Part shown: in pieces, positions 56,701 to 64,000 of the stretch
Layout of the letters: each line of letters starts with the position of its first letter
Numbering within the stretch: the first letter of the stretch is position 1
Assembly: GCF_030035675.1 (NCBI RefSeq)
Contig: NC_084493.1
Location: 26,294,203-26,358,202, forward strand
DNA from: Rhineura floridana
Lineage: Eukaryota; Chordata; Lepidosauria; Squamata; Rhineuridae
DNA length: 64,000 nucleotides
Direction: 5' to 3'
Translations under genes and position numbers: made by a program
The notes under the pieces: model-generated
Seen by the model: only the letters and a program-made list of their open reading frames with translations
The model's database searches: none
Told to the model about the DNA's origin: nothing

Positions 56701-59700
56701 GAATGTTAAGTCTGCTCTCCAGTCCATAAAACACTCTGCGCTCCTCAGAAGAGAGGGAGAGTCTGATGTGGATTTGATTTGCTCAATCTAAGAAGAAAAA
56801 GCTAGCAAGTGCATGGATTCATATGATCACCCCCTCTACTCCGATTTTGAGTTTTGCAACTTGTGGTGAAGCCTACCCAGTGGCTTTGTAAATGGGACTT
56901 AGGTGAGGCAGGTGTCCGGCTTCTATGAAAGCCCTTGAAAGCCTAATCCCTGTGATTTGTTGGATCACAGAATAGTAGAGTTGGAAGGGTCCTATAAGGC
57001 CATCAAGTCCAACCCCCTGCTCAGTGCAGGAATCCAACCTAAATCATACCCGACAGGTACGTGTCCAGCTGCTTCTTGAATGCCTCCAGGGTTGGAGAGC
57101 ACACCACTTTCCTAGGTCATTGGTTCCATTGGTTCCAGTTAGGAAGTTCTTCCTGATGTTCAGCCGAAATCTGGCTTCCTGTAACTTCAGCCCATTAGTC
57201 CATGTCCTGCACTCTGGGACGATCAAGAAGAGATCCTGGCCCTCCTCTGTGGCAACCTTTCAAGTACTAAACAGTGCTATCATAATCTCCCCTTCAGTCT
57301 TCTCGTCTCAAGGCTAAACATGCCCAGTTCTTTCAGTCTCTCCTCACAGGGGTTTGTTTCCAATCCCCAGATGACAAGCAATGGGGAAAAAAGGAGGGGA
57401 CAAAATTGCTTCATGAAGGAGAAAAAGTGATACTGCATCCAATCTTCTGAGAAATAGTATAAGCAGTTGTGTATGGGATTTTGTTCCTTTCCAAATGGAC
57501 ATTTAGCAATGAGAGCACTGGACTTTGGGGTAAGATCACATATTTTGCATGAAGATGGTCTTTGGTCTCTGGTTAAGAGGATCTTGGGTAATAAGGCACT
57601 GCTAGTTAGAATCCTTGGCTGGACAATCCCAGGCTAGTCAGAGTCGAATAAGACAGTGTCATGTGTTCTGTGTAAACCAGGGATGGGGGGAGCCTGTGGC
57701 TCTCCTGATGATGTTTGACTTCAATTCCCATCATCCCAGTTGCCATGTTGGCTGGGGCTGGTGGAAGTTGGTCACCAACCACAACTGCAGAGACACAGGT
57801 TCCACACTGTAGATTTTGCTGCACCTTTCAAAAGCAACAAATGCTCAAATGTCATGCAAGATGTGTTAAGAGTAGGGATGGAACGATCTGTTAATTTTGG
57901 TTCTCTCAGTTTCTCATTTTCCAATTTTAAGTTCAGTTCTCCCCATTTCTGCAGGAATTTGTATTTTTCAAAAAACATTTTTGCATGCTATTTTGACTAA
58001 AGTACACATCTTTGCAATCAATTTTTCTTAATACAATGCATTTTTGTATGTTATTTTCAAGAATATATTATTTTTTTACCACATTTTCCCTAAAATATGC
58101 ATTTCTGAAACCATTGTTTGGAGAACTGCATTGCAAATTTTGGATAAGTGTGAATTTCAAAGGGAGCCTATGTTTTAGTTTTCACATTGTGTTGGAAAGA
58201 GCAAATTTGATAGATTTGGCTTTAAATACGAACTGAAATGAATTTCTCCCCCATCCCTAATTAAGAGTAGTTCAGACAGTATAGACTTACTTGTTATATA
58301 ATACAATATCAGGCTTCCAGATCTTATGTGATGGCACTCGAATACACTGGACACCTCCGTAGTTCTCCGGATTCCACTTGAGCTTGTAATCGTTCCAGAT
58401 CTAACCAAAGAAGAGGCAAAAAAAAGCAAGCAGTGCTTTAGAAGTTTCATGTAAGCTGCCAATTATAGCTATTTTCTCACTCTTAAGTGTGTGTGTGTGA
58501 AAACCCAAATACAGCGCAATGAGGATTGAGCATGCCCAGTGGCCATGGAATGCTGACTTACTGTTGCACTGTTAGGGGTGGGGAATGTAATGGAGTATTC
58601 TGGAAAAGGGCATGGCTGGTTGGAACCATGAACAGCAGGACTCCACAGGTGCTACTTGCATTCATGTAGTTGTATGAGCTGTAAGACATATATTAACTGC
58701 TTCCCCTGCCTCTTCTCCCACTAACAGCCGCTGCAGGCTTTGTTGCCAAGCCTTGCTCACAGGTCTTGCCTCAACTTCTCTTCACACACTGGATTGTTTA
58801 TTATTTATTTTATTTATGAATCACTTCCCACAAGGCATCCTGAAGGGATTTACAATATATTAAAGAGTGTTACATATATATAAACAGTAAAAACAAGTAC
58901 ATATAGGAAAACAATCAGAAATATTTAAAAAAAACAGGCCATACATAAAATAAGTCCAGATCCAAGACACATACCAACTGGGATAAAGATTTTAGATATC
59001 TTTGAAAGAGAAAAGTCTTTGGCAGGCGCCAAAAAGACAATAGAGAAGGTGTCTGTCTGATGTGTAGTGGGAGGAAAATCTAGGTGCTGCCACACTAAAG
59101 GCCCTATTCTGACATTGTGTGGCCTCCTGATAGGATGGCATCTGCAGGATGCCAACTCCTGCAGAATGCTGTGATTGGTTGGTATGTAGAAGATAAGGTG
59201 GCAGAAGTTATGCCAGCATAAGTTCCCAAAAAGGGGGAATTCTGGAGGTGGGGTGTGATGGAGCACTTCTGCCAATGCCAAACCTCTTTCAGCTCAGTCA
59301 CATGGCCTGGAAACCTGGTGGAACTAATGCCATCAAAAACAGTGGTATAAGTCAAGCTTTATTTTAAAGGCTTGCTTTCCCTTGGCCAGGCTCAGACTGA
59401 CTCACCTGGCAGTAGCCCATCTCCTGAATGGAGTTTGGAATGGGGTGACTTACCTCATCTTAATTTAAGATGGCATAAATTCTGCCAGTTTCCTATTAGG
59501 ATTGCTAATTCCTTCGATTTCTGTGTGGAGATGACAAATGACAAGTGGGACCTACAACAAAATGTTGCACTGTGGAGTGTGCCTGTTCACTGTTCCAGTC
59601 ATCCAGCCACTTCTTCACATTGCTCCATTCCATTTCCCTTCCCACCCATCACAGCCACCCATATATTTAAAGCACGTGGCTTCCCCCAGCAAATTCTCAC

Positions 59701-62700
59701 TGAGCTACATTTCCCAGTTCCCTTAAACTGCAGTTAAACTGCAGTTCCAACTACAGTTCCCAGGATTCTTTGGAGGAAGCCATGTGCTTCAAATGTGCAT
59801 GGGGTGGATTTGACCTTTCCTCCCTACCTCCCACACAACATTCTATTAGCACTCCATGCCCACTGAGCATGTTCAGTCCTTGCTGGGAATCTTTTTCCCC
59901 TAAAGATTTTTTTCTGTACTTCTGCAAACCTCAGGATTCCACCAAGCCTGCTGTTCACTTCCTCTCATGTATGGTTGATGCTGTTTTGGATGCAAAAACA
60001 ACAACCCTTGCGACATGAGCACCAGAAATATAAGGAATGATGGATCACCTTCTTGGGTGATCACAGGCAGCATGTTTTTCAGAGGCTAGCTAAATCCACC
60101 TGATAATGTCACAGAGCACTGTAAGACATGAGATCTATAGCATGGGTTCCCCTACTGTGGTCCGGGAGCTTCATTCAGGTGGTCCGCAGTGTGTCCGTGG
60201 ATTTGTGGTTGAAGATGGGAGGCGACACATTAATTTTTTAATTGTATTTCCATTGCTGCTTTGATTTTTTATATATATATTTATTTCATTTATACCCCGC
60301 CTTTCTTTCATCATAGAACCCAAGGCAACATATATGTGGTTCCCATGTGGCCTCCCATCCAGGCACCAACTAGACCCAGACCTGCTTAGCTTCAGCAAGG
60401 TGGTGGCCTCATGGGCCTTCAGACCATAGCCTAGGACTACATATTGTATTTTATTGTATTACAATTTGAGTTCTATGGAATGCAAATTGCAATACAATAT
60501 ATAAGAAATGCCCGGATGGCATCCACCCGAGAGTTCTCAAAGAACTCAAATGTGAAATTGCTGATCTGCTAACTAAAATATGTAACTTGTCCCTTGGGTC
60601 CTCCTCCGTGCCTGAGGACTGGAAAGTGGCAAATGTAACGCCAATCTTCAAAAAGGGATCCAGAGGGGATCCCGGAAATTACAGGCCAGTTAGCTTAACT
60701 TCTGTCCCTGGAAAACTGGTAGAAAGTATTATTAAAGCTAGATTAACTAAGCACATAGAAGAACAAGCCTTGCTGAAGCAGAGCCAGCATGGCTTCTGCA
60801 AGGGAAAGTCCTGTCTCAGTAACCTATTAGAATTCTTTGAGAGTGTCAACAAGCATATAGATAGAGGTGATCCTGTGGACATAGTGTACTTAGACTTTCA
60901 AAAAGCATTTGACAAGGTACCTCACCAAAGACTTCTGAGGAAGCTTAGCAGTCATGGAATAAGACGAGAGGTCTTCTTGTGGATAAGGAATTGGTTAAGA
61001 AGCAGAAAGCAGAGAGTAGGAATCAACGGACAGTTCCCCCAATGGAGGGCTGTAGAAAGTGGAGTCCCTCAAGGGTCAGTATTGGGACCTGTACTTTTCA
61101 ACTTGTTCATTAATGACCTAGAATTAGGAGTGAGCAGTGAAGTGGCCAAGTTTGCTGACGACACTAAATTGTTCAGTGTTGTTAAAACAAAAAGGGATTG
61201 CAAAGAGCTCCAAAAAGACCTCTCCATACTGAGTGAATGGGCAGAAAAATGGCAAATGCAATTCAATATAAACAAGTGTAAAATTATGCATATTGGAGCA
61301 AAAAATCTGAATTTCACATATACGCTCATGGGGTCTGAACTGGCGGTGACCGACCAGGAGAGAGACCTCGGGGTTGTAGTGGACAGCATGATGAAAATGT
61401 CGACCCAGTGTGCGGCAGCTGTGAAAAAGGCAAATTCCATGCTAGGGATAATTAGGAAAGGTATTGAAAATAAAACAGCCGATATCATAATGCTGTTGTA
61501 TAAATCTATGGTGCGGCCGCATTTGGAATACTGTGTACAGTTCTGGTCGCCTCATCTCAAAAAGGATATTATAGAGTTGGAAAATTTATTTTATTTTTTT
61601 ATTTATTAATTGCATTTCTAAACTGCCCTATAGCAACAAGCTCTCAAGATAAAACCACAATTAAAATACGAACAAGTGTGGATTATAAAACATATTTAAG
61701 AACAGAATTAGAATACAAAATTAAAATAAAAATTACAATTACAATTAAGTTTAAAATTAAAATTAAATTTAAGCTTAAAATGCCTGGGCAAAGAGGTAGG
61801 TTTTTACCTGGCGCCGAAAAGATAACAAAGAAGGCACCAGACGTATCTCATCTGGGAGGGCATTCCATAATTCGGGGGCCACCACTGAAAAGGCCCTAGA
61901 TCTAGTTGCTGTTCTCCGGGCCTCCCTATGAGTTGGGACCCGGAGAAGGGCCTTAGACGTCGAGCGCAGTGAACGGGTAGGTACATAGCGAGAGAGGCGT
62001 TCCATCAGATATTGCGGTCCGATGCCGTTAAGGGCTTTAAAGGTAAGAACCAACACTTTGAATCTGGCCCGGAAACATATTGGTAGCCAGTGCAGTTGGG
62101 CCAGAATAGGTGTTATATGGTCGAATATACGGAAAAGGTTCAGAAGAGGGCAACCAGAATGATCAAGGGGATGGAGCGACTCCCTTACAAGGAAAGGTTG
62201 CAGCATTTGGGCTTTTTAGTTTAGAGAAAAGGCGGGTCAGAGGAGACATGATAGAAGTGTATAAAATTATGCATGGCATTGAGAAAGTGGATAGAGAAAA
62301 GTTCTTCTCCCTCTCTCATAATACTAGAACTCGTGGACATTCAAAGAAGCTGAATGTTGGAAGATTCAGGACAGACAAAAGGAAGTACTTCTTTACTCAG
62401 CGCATAGTTAAACTATGGAATTTGCTCCCGCAAGATGCAGTAATGGCCGCCAGCTTGGATGGCTTTAAAAGAAGATTAGACAAATTCATGGAGGACAGGG
62501 CTATCAATGGCTACTAGCCGTGATGGCTGTGCTCTGCCACCGTAGTCAGAGGCAGCATGCTTCTGAAAACCAGTTGTGGGAAGCCTCAGGAGGGGAGAGT
62601 GTTCTTGCACTCGGGTCCTGCTTGCGGGCTTCCCCCAGGCACCTGGTTGGCCACTGTGAGAACAGGATGCTGGACTAGATGGGCCACTGGCCTGATCCAG

Positions 62701-63404
62701 CAGGCTCTTCTTATGTTCTTATGTTCTTAAAGAGTAATCAAAACACAATTAACAATCACATAGCATCTAGCCCAGCACATTACAACTGCTACAACAGACA
62801 GGAAAAAAATCATTACGTGCCCTACCAAGACCCTCAGCAATTTTCAAGTGGTCTCTGGGGGAAATGTTTTGGAAGCACTGTTCTGTGGTTTAGAATTTAG
62901 TCTCCTGCTCTTCTATTTTTTCAAAGGGGAGGGCAGCCAATGAGAAGATCTTGGAGATCCCTATGCTGTGTCCATGGAATTCTTCATGTCCCTGGGTGCT
63001 GCCATTATGATTTACTTCATGAAAACATGACAAACAACCACTAGATGTCAGAAGTGCATAAAAGATGAGAGGACCAGACTCTGATGTCTCTCTGACCACT
63101 CTTATTGTTCCTACCCAGGCTGCAGGATTTCCTTCTTCCGAAAGCTAGTTGAAATTTACTTATTCATTCATCCATTTACTTATTTTGGGGAACATGCAAG
63201 GAATCCTAGCTCTTAGGAATTTTGAAATCTCTTTCCATCCTATGGCTTCACTTCGTATTTTCCCCCATCCACATCTATCTATGTATAACATTGAAAATAC
63301 TTACAACATTTTTTAAAAAATGCCTTTAAGGGTCCCTTCTGTTGTTTTTTGGTACTTACATGTCTCAGCCATAAATTGGTCTCCATGATCTGGTTCACTT
63401 CATC
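47667..63404 (-). CDS. CHRNA3: CHRNA3, nicotinic acetylcholine receptor subunit alpha-3, exons 3-6 (5' part outside window)
   Basis: Four consecutive exons lie on the minus strand at 63360-63404, 58291-58400, 52840-53854 and 47667-47795. Together they encode most of the alpha3 subunit, the main agonist-binding partner of beta4/beta2 in autonomic ganglia. The vicinal Cys pair that marks a principal binding face is present (YNCCEAVYP), as are the Cys-loop and all four membrane helices. All splice sites are canonical and no frame break is visible, unlike the convergent CHRNA5. Exons 1-2 (signal peptide and N-terminal helix) must lie right of 64000. The tail-to-tail order with CHRNA5 is the conserved vertebrate arrangement, which would continue to CHRNB4. 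Confidence 0.95.
48662..48735 (+). mobile_element. tRNA-derived SINE head
   Basis: The text agcccagtggcagagcacat, gcatgcagaaggtccc and aagtttgatccctggca is a tRNA-like head with box A and B. It is followed by CR1-like 3' text (about 48755-48900), not a tRNA 3' half, so it is a SINE and not a working tRNA gene. Confidence 0.65.
48930..49829 (+). mobile_element. L2 (subfamily A) LINE 3' part in CHRNA3 intron 5
   Basis: The copy starts in the RT after YADD (LKLNPDKT region), with a frame break near 49130, and then has an open frame to [17 protein letters not shown] (49103-49693). The tail shows the L2 hairpin (cgcccagagtggctggtaag, cagatgggcgac) and (aaat)n. Confidence 0.85.
49830..49945 (-). 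mobile_element. CR1 (subfamily C-like) 3' UTR fragment
   Basis: The text aaagctatccaagctgctag and attccataagtactgtgtga follows the 3' UTR at about 31490-31560 (aagccatccaagctggtggc, attccatagtttaactatgc). Confidence 0.6.
50072..52534. mobile_element. PIF/Harbinger-like MITE, TTA target duplication, interrupted by L2
   Basis: Inverted ends GGGCTCATCCAGACG and, reversed from the right, GGGCTTATCCAAACG are flanked by TTA on both sides (50069-50071 and 52535-52537). The 3-bp TTA duplication is typical of PIF/Harbinger. The inside holds units related to cttctggtcggtttcaagcc (about 50300, 50430 and 52160), and the young L2 sits between two of them. Without the L2 the element is about 940 bp and codes for nothing. 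Confidence 0.7.
50573..52093 (+). mobile_element. L2 (subfamily A) LINE, young, inside a Harbinger-like MITE
   Basis: A 1.5-kb copy that reaches further 5' than the 7.2-kb one ([20 protein letters not shown] is readable from about 50589). It carries two stops (about 50717 and 50890) before an open 339-aa frame at 50930-51949 with [14 protein letters not shown] and [12 protein letters not shown]. The 3' tail is identical in kind to the 7.2-kb copy. Confidence 0.9.
52651..52788. mobile_element. hAT-type MITE of the 'actacaactcccat' family
   Basis: Inverted halves meet at ggccatgctggctggggctg. The left end is cagggcagggaagcctgtga and the right end ggttccccagacctg. The arms contain tggactacaactcccatcat and its imperfect complement. 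The family is widespread here; the flanks no longer show a clear 8-bp duplication. Confidence 0.65.
52840..53854 (-). CDS. CHRNA3: CHRNA3 exon 5: Cys-loop, agonist site, TM1-TM3 and cytoplasmic loop
   Basis: The 1015-bp exon opens [15 protein letters not shown]. It holds the Cys-loop [15 protein letters not shown], the vicinal Cys pair [11 protein letters not shown]1 ([19 protein letters not shown]), TM2 ([20 protein letters not shown]), TM3 ([20 protein letters not shown]) and the variable M3-M4 loop. The loop has a Cys-rich patch at about 53000-53080. It ends [14 protein letters not shown] before donor gtatgg. The Glu at the TM2 cytoplasmic mouth, expected of a cation channel, is present in GEK. 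Confidence 0.97.
54108..54662 (-). mobile_element. Old CR1 3' fragment
   Basis: From the CR1 terminal text (agttggaaggggcctatatg) it runs into the thumb region on the minus strand (RNGFKLQE-like, PREVV-like, [15 protein letters not shown]-like), with several breaks. It is more diverged than the copies at 17 and 46 kb. Confidence 0.8.
54722..55350. mobile_element. Second copy of the 57.87-kb hAT-like MITE, reverse orientation, split by L2
   Basis: Read in reverse, this stretch follows the 57873-58259 copy throughout, e.g. aaaattcacacttatctgaa and tttgcaatgcagttctccaa. An L2 tail occupies 54930-55138. The ends are more decayed than in the sister copy. Confidence 0.65.
54930..55138 (+). mobile_element. 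L2 3' end fragment inserted in a hAT-like MITE
   Basis: About 210 bp of L2 3' end: the last RT residues ([16 protein letters not shown]-like), the 3' UTR, the hairpin (cacccagagtggctgg, gagatgggcgac) and an aataataataat tail. It splits the MITE at 54722-55350, whose two halves match the uninterrupted copy at 57873-58259. Confidence 0.8.
55385..55872. mobile_element. Harbinger-like MITE, 488 bp
   Basis: The ends GGGCTTATCCACATGG and, reversed, GGGCTCATCTACACGG match those of the 50.07-kb element. The flanks are AAG on both sides (55382-55384 and 55873-55875), a possible 3-bp duplication though not the usual TWA. The interior is non-coding and unrelated in detail to the larger element. Confidence 0.6.
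56965..57370 (-). mobile_element. Old CR1 3' fragment
   Basis: The terminal text agagttggaagggtcctataaggcc and the C-terminal RT remnants ([20 protein letters not shown]) are on the minus strand. It is cut off near 57370. Confidence 0.8.
57678..57812. mobile_element. Decayed MITE of the 'actacaactcccat' family
   Basis: It shows the same left end (cagggatggggggagcctgtg), centre (gccatgttggctggggctgg) and right end (caggttccacactgt) as the 52.65-kb copy, with more divergence. Confidence 0.55.
57873..58259. mobile_element. hAT-like MITE, 387 bp
   Basis: Short inverted ends tagggatgg / ccatcccta are flanked by gttaagag and attaagag (57865-57872 and 58260-58267), an 8-bp duplication with one mismatch. 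The interior is A/T-rich and non-coding. It lies 30 bp from CHRNA3 exon 4. Confidence 0.7.
58291..58400 (-). CDS. CHRNA3: CHRNA3 exon 4 (110 bp)
   Basis: The exon reads [16 protein letters not shown] then [20 protein letters not shown], ending in a split Asn codon before donor gtaagt. It covers the loop A region of the ligand-binding domain. At 110 bp it has the normal family length and gives the internal standard showing that CHRNA5 exon 4 carries one base too many. Confidence 0.95.
58797..59350 (-). repeat. Old L2-like 3' region in CHRNA3 intron 3
   Basis: From tttattatttattttattta it runs through 3' UTR text into a decayed C-terminal RT region (gaaaagtctttggcaggcgcc, gctgccacactaaaggccct, ggcctcctgatagg). 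No frame is left. Confidence 0.6.
59351..60267 (-). other. CHRNA3: CHRNA3 intron 3, middle
   Basis: A short hairpin (actgcagttaaactgcagt near 59728) and acaactcccag-like text are present. No gene or defined element is recognised. Confidence 0.4.
60268..60440 (-). mobile_element. 5S rRNA-derived SINE
   Basis: On the minus strand: ctgaagctaagcaggtctgg, gtgcctggatgggaggccac, then an L2-like tail aaaggcggggtataaatgaa. It matches the 27.46-kb copy throughout, showing one family: a 5S head joined to an L2-like tail. Confidence 0.8.
60587..61609 (+). CDS. CR1 reverse transcriptase, first 330 residues, cut by L2 insertion
   Basis: RT motifs are [51 protein letters not shown] and [12 protein letters not shown]. 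After KKDIIELE the frame enters the L2 tail. The rest of the RT ([18 protein letters not shown] to [10 protein letters not shown]) continues in the frame at 62110-62517. Confidence 0.9.
   Translation: MSLGSSSVPEDWKVANVTPIFKKGSRGDPGNYRPVSLTSVPGKLVESIIKARLTKHIEEQALLKQSQHGFCKGKSCLSNLLEFFESVNKHIDRGDPVDIVYLDFQKAFDKVPHQRLLRKLSSHGIRREVFLWIRNWLRSRKQRVGINGQFPQWRAVESGVPQGSVLGPVLFNLFINDLELGVSSEVAKFADDTKLFSVVKTKRDCKELQKDLSILSEWAEKWQMQFNINKCKIMHIGAKNLNFTYTLMGSELAVTDQERDLGVVVDSMMKMSTQCAAAVKKANSMLGIIRKGIENKTADIIMLLYKSMVRPHLEYCVQFWSPHLKKDIIELENLFYFFIY
61584..62124 (-). mobile_element. L2 (subfamily B) 3' fragment nested in CR1
   Basis: In the minus direction the fragment holds the L2 RT C-terminus ([56 protein letters not shown]) and an A/T-rich 3' UTR ending at 61584. 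The host CR1 string ggaaaa occurs at both junctions (about 61579-61584 and 62132-62137), a likely 6-bp target duplication. Confidence 0.85.
62736..63359 (-). other. CHRNA3: CHRNA3 intron 3, between the CR1 and exon 3
   Basis: No repeat or conserved block is recognised. It ends at the exon 3 donor side (plus-strand ggtacttac). Confidence 0.4.
63360..63404 (-). CDS. CHRNA3: CHRNA3 exon 3 (45 bp)
   Basis: On the minus strand the exon reads [15 protein letters not shown], 15 codons, between an AG acceptor and a gtaagt donor. Length and phase match CHRNA5 exon 3. It is the first CHRNA3 exon inside the window. Confidence 0.93.
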
Positions 63405-63451
63405 CTGGGGAAGGAAAGGTCATAGCTGTGTTTGAAACCCCTTACTATATA

Positions 63452-63512
63452 TTGCCGCCCTGGGCTCCTGCTGGGAGGAAGGGCGGGATATAAATAAATA
63501 AATAAAATATAT
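63452..63512 (+). repeat. Short L2-like/SINE tail
   Basis: The text gccgccctgggctcctgctg, ggaggaagggcgggatataa then (ataa)n is an isolated retroposon 3' tail, 50 bp upstream (gene sense) of CHRNA3 exon 3. A diverged copy is at about 3115-3172. Confidence 0.65.
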
Positions 63513-64000
63513 TGGGGGCATAGAGGGGGCGGGCTAGGCGCTATTATTGGGCCCAGTTAAAGTGTTCATAAGCAACCAGGAGGGAAAAACTGGCCCAGGC
63601 GGTTTCTTTGTTTTCAGGTGAGTCATCAGGTCCTCCTGCTCCTTCCCCTCCCCACAGCCTTTGCCCTAGTAGGCTCCACCCCCTGCAAACTGTCTTAAAA
63701 TGTGCTGGACCCCCTGGAACTGGCTAGACTTCAGCCCTGGATCTGTTTTGCTATGAGGCCTCTGACCCAAAGGTTTTGCTTTGCGCACACCCCTTTCTTA
63801 AGTTACCCAAAAGTTTGATTTCAAGAATTGAGTGGCAACCCAACACAAATGGATCTTCCTCAAACCAAATTGCGACAGAAAAAGGGTCTCTAGTCCAGAC
63901 TACAACACACACAGAGACCTTGATCAGTTGAAGTTGGAAAACCTCTGGAGGCTGGGCACCAGCTTGGAGAAGGCTGCTCTTATTCAGTCTACTCACCACC

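Larger units (their letters stand above)
60511..62735 (+). mobile_element. CR1 LINE (subfamily C), split by an L2 insertion
   Basis: The forward copy runs from the RT N-terminus ([18 protein letters not shown]) to the 3' repeat cttatgttcttatgttctt. Its frame is open through FADD to KKDIIELE at about 61580. There an L2 fragment interrupts it (61584-62124), and CR1 resumes at ggaaaaggttcagaagaggg. It is close to the 31-35 kb copy in the shared region. Confidence 0.92.

Noticed and set aside
1-64000. CRISPR arrays, operons or other prokaryotic systems
   Set aside because: Spliced vertebrate genes and vertebrate retroposons fill the window; the tandem repeats lack the spacer pattern of CRISPR.

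Overview
This is a vertebrate nuclear window, most likely from a squamate reptile (lizard). The evidence is the interspersed repeats: many CR1 and L2 LINEs with long open RT frames, tRNA- and 5S rRNA-derived SINEs, and hAT, Harbinger-like and Tigger-like MITEs. Two nicotinic acetylcholine receptor genes sit in the conserved vertebrate order CHRNA5(+) / CHRNA3(-), tail to tail. Exons were called by eye from remembered family sequences and splice signals; no alignment was run.

Layout. 1-11.8 kb: intergenic, repeat-filled (old L2 tail, 78-bp tandem array, an array of palindromic 'spacer' repeats, a young L2 with an intact 426-aa RT frame, and a 123-130 bp tandem array just before the promoter). 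11.8-12.25 kb: CpG-rich promoter and exon 1 of CHRNA5. 12.2-38.5 kb: CHRNA5 exons 2-6 with introns carrying a solo LTR, CR1 and L2 copies, an ORF1-only L1-like retroposon (24.36-26.38 kb) with 17-bp target duplications, a Tigger-like MITE and a 3.8-kb CR1 with an SGNH-esterase ORF1. 38.5-47.7 kb: the intergenic gap between the two 3' ends, holding two L2 copies, a CR1 and a hAT MITE. 47.7-63.4 kb: exons 6, 5, 4 and 3 of CHRNA3 on the minus strand; exons 1-2 lie beyond the right edge. Its introns hold L2s, two Harbinger-like MITEs, hAT MITEs and a CR1 interrupted by an L2.

Main result. CHRNA3 looks intact in every exon present. CHRNA5 does not: exon 4 has one extra base, exon 5 lacks four bases inside the TM2 pore helix, and exon 6 has a TGA inside TM4, while all splice sites and most of the protein remain recognisable. 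Several conserved Arg codons have also become Cys. This fits recent loss of the accessory alpha5 subunit in this lineage, or an unfixed null allele; assembly error must be excluded. CHRNA3 encodes the principal agonist-binding alpha3 subunit of ganglionic receptors; alpha5 normally joins alpha3beta4 or alpha4beta2 pentamers as a fifth, non-binding subunit.

Second result. The 24.36-26.38 kb element has a 5' region, one intact 208-aa coiled-coil ORF resembling L1 ORF1p, no RT, an A-rich tail and perfect 17-bp target duplications. It looks like a reptilian analogue of mammalian HAL1 (half-a-LINE).
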